A stretch of 64,000 bases of DNA from Atherinomorus stipes (taxonomy: Eukaryota > Chordata > Actinopteri > Atheriniformes > Atherinidae). Positions 22,780 through 33,500 of this stretch are shown piece by piece. Position 1 is the stretch's first letter, and each line of letters starts with the position of its first letter. The DNA lies in contig JALJCO010010453.1 in NCBI GenBank assembly GCA_023101725.1, positions 1 to 64,000 on the forward strand, read 5' to 3'. A model generated the notes under the pieces. It was not told where the DNA came from. It ran no database searches and saw only the letters and a program-made list of their open reading frames with translations. A program made the translations under genes and the position numbers.

Positions 22780-25700
22780 ATGTCTGCGTCGGGTCTTATG
22801 CTGGTGGTCCTTGCGGCGTCCCTGTGGCCTGGTAAGACGAAGAGGCTTTATAGGCTTTATAAACTAATATCTGCATCACACCGGCACCTGACCGGTCCCC
22901 ATTAGCTAATTCTCCCATCATAGCTGAAGCTGGACAATCCCTGCAGGGGGAGCCTATCAATATTCTATTATTGTACTTTCTAGGCCTTTATTCTGTGCTC
23001 ATTTTCTTTAATCTCTCTCTTTTTTTCTGTTTTTCTGTGTGTTTTCTACTGAAGGAGACTCCAGGTTTATTATTGAGCCTTTATCGTTCATTAGACGTGA
23101 ACATTTGGTAAGCCTTAAAGTGACTGTTCATTAAGAAATACTGTGTAATTTTTGGTACTTTAATTTTTAAACTCTCTCGAGTCTTGTTTTATGCTTGAAC
23201 TGATAAAATGATGTGATTGAAGTCTAATGGCTTCTCCTCATCAGACACTGGATGTCTGTCCAGAATGCAGCCAGGTCATCCGGCTGTCCGCCAACATGAT
23301 TTCCAGCAGTGACACTAAAGTAAGGAACATTGTAATGCTTACTTTATGACAAAGAAAGGTTAATGGAGCTGCTTCATTTAAAAGAAAAAAGGAAACATGC
23401 ATCTACACCCAGTGGCTTTGTAATATCTCTAAAAAGTGACCATTTCTACAAATGGACTTCTCCATTACAATCACAAATATTTAGACATATTGAGCTATTT
23501 TTCATGCTCTCTATAAATAAAATGCGACCATATAAGAGACAACTAATTGCACTGCTTTTTCAGGTGACTCTATATGAAACCTTGCATGCTTTGTGCCAGC
23601 GCTTGCCAAAAGATCGGGCATCAGAGTGTGATTCACAGGTGAGGACATACCTGCCAAAAGTCCTTCAACAAACACCTGGTCACTTGGTGAGTTTAAATTC
23701 TATTTTGGCTTTTTTTTATTTATTTATTTATTTTTTTCATACGTATGGGGAAACAATGAACATTTCCATTCCTCACAGGCATCTTTTTGCTTTTCAATCT
23801 TTTTGTAGAAACCAGAGAACATCTGCATGGTTTTTGGACTTTGTGCTTCCCTTGAGAAAGAAGAAGGACCTCAAAAACTTTTAGGCACACCATAGACCAA
23901 AGCTCGTCCAGCTCTACACTTGGAACCACCACCAAGACCCAAGTTAGTATGAGAAAGCAGAAATAGGAGTAGAATAGAAAGTGGCAGATGAAGTGAAACC
24001 TTCCCCCTGCATTTCAAGTTTATGAACTTCCTGTAAATTGTAAACCTCTTTCAGGAGCTGTTTAGCCCAGTTTGCACCCTGTGTTTGTTCATTATGAAGA
24101 AGTTGGAGACCCTGCTGCCCAAAAACATGACTGAGGTGAATCTCTCTCTTGAATACAGTGATTCAGAGACGTGCCCCTGCTACCCATCACTTTATGCTCG
24201 TCTGTATTCTCCTTCTTGGCCTACAGGATGCTTTAAAGAAGCTCATGGAAGAGGTCTGTGATCTTATACCTAAAAGCTATAAGGACCAGTGTGATGACTT
24301 TGTCGACAAATATGGTGCAGAGATCGTGGAATTCCTTTTATCATCAGCTGCACCTCATACGATCTGCACTCTTTTGCACCTCTGTTTGTTTGGAGAGCAG
24401 ACTGTACCAGGTTTGTTAAGTTTGTATTTGGGGCCATACTGCTGGGTTTTCTTAAGTGATAATCACTATTCTTTTTCCTGGCAAAAAGCATCTAAAACCA
24501 TATAATAGTTTTGTTTTAAAAATTGACATTTTTTTATTCTTCTGTCCTCACCTGAAGTAATGTACTCCAGTAGATTGAAGTTGGATTAGTCTTTACATAT
24601 AACTAACTTTTGAAACATGTCAGATTTTAGTAACTTCAGTAACTTTCAGTAACTAAATACAACTACATTCTTTGGATTAAGTGTAATTTAAAACATACCT
24701 TGACCTCAAGTTCCAGCACATTTTATGAAAACTTTAAAAACTTTAATACGTGAATTAGATTTTTCAAGTTTCATTGCTATTTTTGCAAAGTACCTGTAAT
24801 TCTACATGCAGCAGCCTTTAACTGATGATTCAAGTTAGCCTTTAAATCATTATTTTTCTGGTAATGGGCTCTATGCACGACTCCATTACTTCCTGAACTT
24901 AAGGTAGCTCCTTTGTTTCCTGTCTTTCATTACTGGACCAACTGATTAATCAGGTGTGTCTGGCCAGTTAATGAGATCATACACACCTGGGTTAATCAAT
25001 TCGTCCAGTAATGAAAGACAGGAAACAGAGGAGCTACCTTAACTTCAGGAAGTAGTGGAGCTGTGCATAGAGCCCATTAAGGCCATAACATGTCAATGTT
25101 AATGCAGTCACCATGTTAAATTTTAATTAATAGTTTGGGTACAAAGTTTTTCCAGTTCTCATGATGACGATGTTACCAGATGGCCTTTGGATTTTCAAAA
25201 GCGCTTATGGCTGCAAAACCACCAAACAGGAAGTGAGACCTTGTTTGTTTTTATGTATTCATTTATGTAGAGGTCTCACCTCTTCCTCATGTCCAAAAAT
25301 TTGTATCACTTGACTGCTGAGGGAGCTTTGATAAACTAAAACACACTGCATGTATTCAGCAATGAGGTGGCCATGGGGACTGCTTTGGTGAAGTGATTTG
25401 CCTCCTCATTGCTCCTTACAGTAATAAATACTTTTAGCCACAATTTTAGTTAGTCTCATTCTAGCACTTCTTCACTGTCACCACTCTGCCTTCCCAGAGG
25501 TGCTCCCCCCCTCAGACTGTGAGTCTTGCCGAACGCTGGCTGCACTGAGCCGCCTGCACCTGGGAGTCAACGCAACTGAACATCAGACATCTGCCTTCCT
25601 GCAGTCTGTGTGCATCCTTCACCCAAATGCCATCCCCAAGGTCAGACTCGGTTCCAAACATCTCTCATAAATGACAAACTTTTAATTATGTGAAGCCAGT

Positions 25701-26953
25701 TTCTGTCATGCCTAATTCATTTATGCAACTTTTTCTTAATTGCTGACAGCAGAAAAAGACTATTTATAATTTCATATGGAAAACTGTGTTCTGTCTTTTC
25801 AGTGTGATGCTTTCACTAGAATCTATGGGTCTGGACTGCAGAGGGTTATGGGAAACCAGATGGATCTTCCACATGTTTGTGAAGTAAGAATATGTTACAA
25901 GTCTCACAAATAGTGACCCATCTCCCTTAAAGTAATGCTTTATAATAAAGACACCAACCAGTCATAATATTCTGCTCTGTTAGGGAGGTTTCTCAGCAGC
26001 AAGTAGTGTTGCCAACACTGGCCTAATTCTAATGATTAGCACAAGACAACCTTGTGGTTCAAATTAAACCACTTTTATAAATGTTACTGCTTGCAACAGC
26101 ATATTTTACTGAGCGGCAAAAAAACAGTGTAACAACTGGCACACTTTAAAAAAAAAAAGTGTAGAGATATTTAGTCCATACGGATCAGGAGGAACAACAT
26201 GCCTTAACATGAAGTCCCGTGAGGTGAAGTCCATTCTCATGATATTTTGTCTTGTGTCCTACAGAGAGCTGATACAGGTATGTGCCTTTCAAAGGTGGAG
26301 CCATTGAGAAAGGTTCCCTGTGTTTGGGGACCAAGCTACTGGTGTAAAGACCTGAAAACTGCTCAGAGATGTGGGGTAGGTGAAATTCATTCTAATAAAT
26401 CTAATGAGTAGCTCATCATCTGGTAGGGAATCAAGCAATTCATCCCTATATGAGGGGTTCCATAGGAAATATGTTCCAGGCGCAATTCTCTAAGACCCAA
26501 TAAGACCCGTCCACCTATTTTACAGTCTACTGCATCCATCTTTATTATCATTTAGTCATTTGATTTGGTTTTGCTTTCCAGAGTTAAGCTCATTTGAGTT
26601 AGTAATACTCGGTTCATAGGAGTTTCAGAGTTTGAGTAAAGCAATACATAAGTTATTCAGTGAGCACTGCAAGTTTTGTCAGCAGTGCCAGGAAAAGTCA
26701 GACCATGTAAGTATTGATGAGTAACATAATGTTGTCTTTGTTACTAACAGATTAGATTAAAACAGATTGAATGCATGAGTGAAATACTAACCTACATACA
26801 GTAAAATTAAGCAAAAATGGGTTTCTTCTCTAGCACACACTAACAAATTCTTGAACAGTATAGTTCTGTGCATCTTTACAAATGGTTTCACATCTTTTGT
26901 TTTTCCATCTACAGAATCAGACCTTCTGTAAGAAATACATGTGGAAGAAATGA
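22780..26953 (+). CDS. sftpb: Surfactant protein B-like saposin-repeat precursor (exon 5 frameshifted)
   Basis: Exons read from splice sites and phase: 22780-22831, 23055-23107, 23245-23319, 23564-23686, 23809-23942, 24055-24135, 24227-24410, 25498-25640, 25803-25883, 26265-26375, 26915-26953 (about 358 aa if exon 5 were in frame). Exon 1 gives a signal peptide (MSASGLMLVVLAASLWPG). Three saposin-B domains follow, each with six Cys: exons 3-5 (CPEC, ALC, SEC, IC, LC), exons 6-7 (CTLC, EVC, DQC, IC, LC) and exons 8-10. A saposin-A-type module ends the protein (CVWGPSYWC, QRCG, FCKKYMW). Saposin proteins bind and reorganise lipids in secretory or lysosomal compartments; SFTPB forms surfactant in air-filled organs. 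The family call rests on the saposin array plus position beside USP39. A prosaposin-like relative is the alternative. Exon 5 has 134 nt, one short of frame, giving TAG at 23893-23895; see findings. Confidence 0.8.
24863..25078. mobile_element. Palindromic MITE, AATGGGCTC family, in intron 7 of the saposin gene
   Basis: It starts AATGGGCTCTATGCACGACTC and ends GCATAGAGCCCATT. Inside, AGGTAGCTCCTTTGTTTCCTG is mirrored by CAGGAAACAGAGGAGCTACC. A second copy of equal length lies at 51872-52088. Confidence 0.85.
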
Positions 26954-27324
26954 GTTCTCCCAAACCGACTGCAGTTCTGACACCACACACAATGATGTAC
27001 TTGCAGTAAATGTACAACAGTTACGGTTAAATGTTTTAAAATGTAATGCACTGATCAACTTTTTAATTTGCCATGTCATACTATAAGATAATCTAATATA
27101 CAGTAAATGTTGATTAAAATCATTCCTGTTTGCATGAAGTATCACAAGACTGTGGCTGGAATTCAATCTGAAATATACATTTCTGCAGGCCTGTTTTTAT
27201 GAGCAGTGTTATTCTATATCAACAAGCTGTCATTATGAATGTTAAAAACAGTGATCAAACTTTGTGCCAGTGCTGAATGATTGCTTCTTCTGGTTGCAAT
27301 TCCTGGTGTAAATGACCATTTACA

Positions 27325-27330
27325 AATAAA
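27325..27330 (+). terminator. sftpb: Poly(A) signal of the saposin gene
   Basis: AATAAA 372 bases after the stop codon, in an AT-rich 3' UTR. Confidence 0.65.
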
Positions 27331-27393
27331 ATTCTGAAGATCAAATTGAGGTGTGTTGTTAAAAATGAACAGACAATCATTTCCTGGAGCTGG

Positions 27394-27399
27394 TTTATT
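27394..27399 (-). terminator. usp39: Poly(A) signal of usp39
   Basis: AATAAA on the minus strand, 193 bases after the usp39 stop and 63 bases from the convergent sftpb signal. Confidence 0.65.
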
Positions 27400-27591
27400 C
27401 CGAAAACTCCACTTGGTAAAAAGATAAAACTGGAAAAACATGAAGACATTTACACTTTTTTTTTTTTTTATCTTGTAGTTATAAACAAATGTTCTCTTGC
27501 CATTTTCATTTTGTTTGTCCCTTCAACCACATTCAACCAGTTTTTCCAAATAATGACAACACTTCTGATCATCTTACAGAAATTTCCTCAT

Positions 27592-30500
27592 TTACATCCT
27601 TGTGTGGTTGTTTGTGGCATCACTCTCTTGTCTCTTCCAGATCTGTGCGAGATAGAAAAGGGACAAATTAGAAACCATGTAATGGCATCCAATATCACCA
27701 GGCATGAGGTCAGAAGTGTATGTTTAAAAAAAAAAAAAAAAAAAGCACAATACAGCGACTACAGGCTAATAAAAGATTAGCAAAAAGAAAAGCACACAGA
27801 CCTCTTAGACTTTTTTTTTGCGGGTTGTGCAGAGTTAAAACTATGGTTTGATATAAAACACGGTAGTTCACATTTTTCAACACAGCAGATGGTAATAAGC
27901 CTTGATTTAAAATTCCTGATATTTCAGTCTTCTTGTCTTTTCTTTTTGGACCCTTCTGGAAAAGGCTACGGGTGTAGATGTGATGGGACTGGGTTTGCGG
28001 TCCCACCTAAATGTAGCATGACCAGACTTTTTCCTTTTGGGAGCTTTATTGGGGAGCTCTCTTCCCAAACTCCGAAGTGAATTTTCCACAATCAAGTGAT
28101 AATACACAGTATTTACATCTATGGCACAATCAAAAGCACTGCTGACACAAACACCCAGTTAATTCCCTCCTTCAGTGCAAGGTTTCGCCTGCTATCTATA
28201 TATAGATATATAGATATATAGCCCATTTATAAAGGTTAAACTCTACCCATTAAGCATCAGGGTTTGCGTCGGCTGTGTCACCATTGAATAATCAATACAC
28301 TGACAGGCAACAGTACAAATACAAACACACACTTGCAAGAAATACTTGGACATGCAATAATCACACGGAACATGATAAACAAATTTCACTAGTGTGGCGT
28401 CTCAACATGTCACCGCAGAGACAAATCCACAAAATACAACTCCCAGCTCTTTTATGGCCGTATGTGTAGGGATAAATCCACTGATGATGACGGGGGTCGT
28501 CCCATCACAGAAGCTCAAACAAGCAAAAGGTAATGAGAAAAATAAACTGACACATGAAACAGACATGCAGAATTACCTGGATGTATGCCTCAGACAGTGT
28601 GATCATCTGGGGAAGGATGTCAATCACCTGCAGGTCCTGCATCTCGTACCACTTCCCAGTCCCCTGAATAAAACGTAACACTCATGACAAACCATTTTTA
28701 TAAAAAGTGTTTTGATACAAAAGTACAATACTTGCGACACAGGAAAAATACGGAATCATTCAACCTACAGGGTTCCTACACGTTTTAACAAGTTAAATTT
28801 AAGACTTAAGACCACTTGGAACAGAATTTAATGCCCATTTCACTGACACACTGGCAGAAACACAGACTCCTCTACATTTACAAAGAAAACATAAAAAACC
28901 GACTGACCAACTTTTGGTCATCTATCGCTGCATATATCTATCGCTGCATTGGCTCCCCGTGCGTTTCAGGATCGACTTTAAGGTTCTCTTAGTGGTTTAT
29001 AAATGTCTTAATGGTCTTGGGCCCTCTTATTTATCTGACCTGCTTTTAAACTATGAACCCTCGCGGACCCCGAGGTCCTCTGGTACCGGCCTTTTAATTG
29101 TTCCCCAGGTGAGAACTAAAACTCACGGCGAGGCCTCATTCCACCACTACGGCCCTCGTTTGTGGAACAGCCTGCCAGAGAACCTCAGGGCTGCAGAGAC
29201 TGTTGATGTTTTTAAGAAGAGGCTCAAGACCTTTTTAACTTAGCTTTTTGATTTTATTTCATTTTACTTATTTTACTTTATTTATTTATTTTTTATGTTA
29301 TCTTTAAGTTATTTTAGATTTTATTGACTTGTTTAGCACATAATTTTATGAATACCTATTTATTTTTCTATGTTGCTCTTATCTGTTCACTTGTTTTATC
29401 TGTTTTAACATTTTAACACCAGTGTTTCCTCATGGGGATCCTTCACTCTGGGAGCTTTGCCTACATGGTCTGGAGGGAGCTGGTGGGGGGCTGCCCTTGT
29501 CCTGGTGGCTGGGGCCCCGCACTGCAGCCCAACTGTGGTGTGGACCCCGGCCTGCCCTGATCTGGTTGGCTCCTGCAGGAGCGCCCTCTAGGACCGTGTC
29601 TGGCTCCTGGAGTGAACAGATCCCCAAGATATCGCTTCCTCACAGTAGGTCAAGCCAGATGTTTATTAGTCTTAGTGTGGGTGGGTGTGGGATGTGTGTG
29701 TGCAAATGTTTATAGTTTTGTGTGCTGTGTTTTGTGCTTAGGTGTGTGAAGGGCTGTTTTTATTTTAAAAATGTGTTTGTTTTGATTTTCTTGAAAAGCA
29801 CTTTGGGTTGCCTTTGGCAGGAAAAGCGCTTTATAAATAAAGTTTGATTTGATTACCCATGTCCGTCTATCATTGGTAACTGGTTTGAAATTTTCTTCCA
29901 AAAAGGTAAACAAGATGTTCATGCAAACCTCAGGCAGACAGGTGATGGCTATACAAAGAATCGCCTAGATCTCTTCCTGATTGGCTAATATAAAATCTGT
30001 TGGAGCATAAGATAATTTAAGACCTACCATATAAAATTTAAAACCACAACTGTCAAATTTGAGGACTTTTTAAAGTATTATATGCAGATAGGTTTAGACT
30101 GTTGCAGGATGTTCATGATGCACTGGGCTTTCTTCCCCACTCATCTCTGCCTCTCCATGTAGAATCTTGTGACAGTATTGCATCATTAACTGCGTTCTCC
30201 TCTCTCAGCAGGTCTGGCTGGATTAAAGTTGCAGTATCTGTTGGTCTCTCTTTCTGTCCTCTCCACCCCAGCCGGTCAAAGCAGATGGCCGCCCTACCTG
30301 AGCCGGGCTCTGCCGGAGGTTTTTCCTCCCTGTTAAAAGGGCGTTTTCCTTCCCACTGTCGCCACCACTCTGTGCTTGCTCAGGATGGGGGATTGGACTG
30401 GGTCAAGTCTAGATTCGATCCAATCTGTTGGTTTCCTTAACTAGGCTATTATGAATCTGATCTGAATTTTTCGGTCTGTTAAGTACCCTGAGGTGTCATT

Positions 30501-33500
30501 GTCATGAATGGATGCTATGCAAATAAAGTTGAATTGAAATTGAATAGATTTGTAAATTTAAGACTTTTTAAGACCCTGCGGGAACCCTGACCTATTCTTT
30601 CATTTTGGACCAAACTGAATGGGGAAGAAAATGCCTCACATCAGTCTGGATATTATTCAATAACAGATTAACGAGCAACTACAAGAAGGTTGTGATCTCG
30701 TGTAAATAAAGGGGCCAGCATTTCCAAGTAAAGCTGCTTGTTTCTGTCAAACTGGCTAAAAATAGTACTAGAAGTACGCTACTGTTAATATCAGATTTCT
30801 TCAGAGTTAATACATCTTAAATACAACCAAATTTTTATAAATTCTTGTATGGTAGGCTCATAGGAAGTGAAAAGAACAGTCGATAGTAGAAAAGGTCATA
30901 CAGAAAAGAGCAAAGTAACAGAAAAAAAGTTAAAACTGTAATCAATTTAGTTCAAAAGATTTTATGTGATGTAAATCTTTCAAAGAACATCTGTATGTAA
31001 CCAGGATACCCTTAAGTTGAACTTTGAATGGCCAAAAACAGTGTTTTGTAAAAGCCTTTTGTAAGAAGAGTAAATCCTTCATCAAACCACAATCTCCAAA
31101 ACAAAAGTGCTATTCCAGGAGTAAAGAGCGCTGCTGCACACAGAGTGGAGATCATTTTACAAGTTCATGCTATTTTGCTGACCAAGGATCAGGCAGGAAC
31201 TGTGAAAGCAATTACTGATATGCACTGTCCCTCTGATTACACCACGGCCATTTTTTTGTTAGCTGTAATAATTAGCTGAAATGTTTGAATCACATCCAAA
31301 CATCTCTGTCCCCATTAATTATAAAAAGGTCCAAAACATAAAAATGTAATATCAAGCCTTTAACATATAAGAATTTCTCTACAGATATGTCAGACTTCAG
31401 CTTACATGATGGAGAACATGTATTCTGTACGCTCCCTCAGTAGGTTTTCCATCGTGCACAACGTTTGCAACAAGATCATAAGTTGTGTTCTTCTCTGTAG
31501 ATTGAGCTTCTTCTGTCAGGTACTCACGGAGGTCGACATTCCTGTTAAAGCAAATACAAAATGACAAAAAGTTCAGATTACCATCAACTTGCTCATGTCT
31601 TCATGGTTATGTCAAACACTTGAGCAATATCCCTATCAAAAGAAAATATACGGATAGCTCTCACGTGATTGGGAAGTTGACGATCGTTGGGTTCTTTTCC
31701 ACAAAGAAGTTGTTCTTGGTAAATCTTTTGATGCAAAAGATGAGGTATGGAGGCAGTTTGGTCAACTGGAACCTCTTGAGAAAATTCTCTTTGTAGGTTT
31801 TATATTCCTGAATTCAGAAAGAAAAGATATAACATTCATCAAAGTCAACTTTATTTTCAAATGTGCCACAATTGCAGTCCTCTCAAACCCATGGTGCATA
31901 TAATAAAATATAATAAACTATAAGATAAAAATATAGGAATTTGCTTGGATAGCCTAGTGGATATCAGGCAGCCTAGAGCCTAGACCACAACCATAGGATT
32001 GCAGCGCAGGATCCTTCAGCCACCTCGACAAGAGGGCTCCCCAATGGCAATAACCCCATAGACCAAAAAGCAAAGCTCCCAGCGTGGAAGACCCCTATGA
32101 GGGAAACACTGGAGTTGATGTTCATTTGATTTACTATTTTAACGTCAATATGAACTATAAGTATTAAAACATGAACAAAAGAGTAATGAGAACAACTAAT
32201 TTGACTTGCCTCGGTAAAATCAAAACCAAAGTAACTAGGGATGAGCTGGATACTCGTTTCAGACGAGTATCCGGTACGGATAATGCATTTTTGACGAGTA
32301 CGAGCATTATACGAGTAAAACTGATCAATATCCGTGCTCGTGCTGAAGTAGAATCCTTATTTCAAATCTGACTGTCTGCAAGCTCTGTGATTGTCCAGTC
32401 ACACACAGCGCCCTCCCCCTACACACACACACATCTCTGCTGCACGAACTGTGCTCATCTCTCAAGCACACACAGACCAGTGATTGATCTCTGCTTGGCT
32501 TGACTCTTCCTCACATTGCTCTCTTTCCTACTCCTCAGATTTTCTTCAGCTTGCCTTTATTCCTGTTTGTATGATATCTAAAGTTGCTTAGTGAACTTCT
32601 TTCATAACGTACGCGGTGCATTTGACAAGACAGAGCTGTAAACGGCTTGAGCCGCGTCGGTCACTGTATGCACTCAAAAATATTCATGCTATGATTTTAT
32701 ATTTAAAAAAAAACTGCAAATAGTTTCTTTGCTATTGTGATCAAAAACATTGAACCTCAACTCTGAGGCTGTTCTGTAAATAGTTATCAAATAAACAAAT
32801 CAAGAAACTTCTGATAAATTCGTATCAATTTCAGACTTAAAATAATGTGCTGATTTAAGCCCCACCCAGTTCTGTTCAAACCACACCCGCTTTCTGTTTA
32901 AGCCCCACCCATTCAGAGTACCGATACAGATCATTTAGATGGTTGAACAGATACAGATAGTGGTGTACTTGCTCATCCCTAATAATATAAAACAGTTAAA
33001 AATAAGTAAATAAATTAATAAAACAGTCAAAAATATAAATGGAAAATTAAATGCTTTATCAGACATCCCTAATTGACATTACTACTTTTTAACTCACTGG
33101 CTGCCATTCACGTGTTTCCACGTTAATTCAAATCCGAACGTTAGCTGCCAATCACGTGTTTCCACGTTAATTAAGGGGTTTTAATCGGGGGAGCTGTTTT
33201 AATCTCTGGCAGAGCTTGTCAGAGAGAACCAAGGGCTCATCATAATTTTTTCGGTAGTTTTCATCTAATCCAGCAGATGGCGGTGTCAGACAAGCTTAAA
33301 AAAAAACCTACCAGGAAGTGATGCGCTTCTATGATGCTTCCTGTGTTACCTTGCTAACGGCTGTTAGCCCAAGAAGTATGCTGGATTCTGTCAAGTGTAT
33401 CCATCTGCGGCTTGCAACCCAGTGGGCGTGTCCTATAGTGGGCGTGTGTGGTTCAGTTTAGGGGAAGGGTCAGGGGTAGGGCTAGATTTTACCGTGCTCT

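Larger units (their letters stand above)
28768..30589. mobile_element. hAT-type element with nested retroposons, in intron 11 of usp39
   Basis: The left end CAGGGTTCCTACACG and right end GCGGGAACCCTG are inverted, and the subterminal AAGACTTAAGACC and AAGACTTTTTAAGACC blocks are alike. The flanking 5 bases ACCTA are the same on both sides (28763-28767 and 30590-30594). Inside lie an L2-type LINE end and another retroposon tail, so this hAT piece was a landing site. Confidence 0.7.

Noticed and set aside
23363..23884. 173-codon frame covering saposin exons 4 and 5
   Set aside because: It reads through intron 4 and enters exon 5 in the wrong frame; the spliced model fits the saposin cysteine pattern.
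28185..28222. Palindromic TATATAGATATATAG run, considered as a hairpin or protein-binding site
   Set aside because: Simple AT microsatellite.
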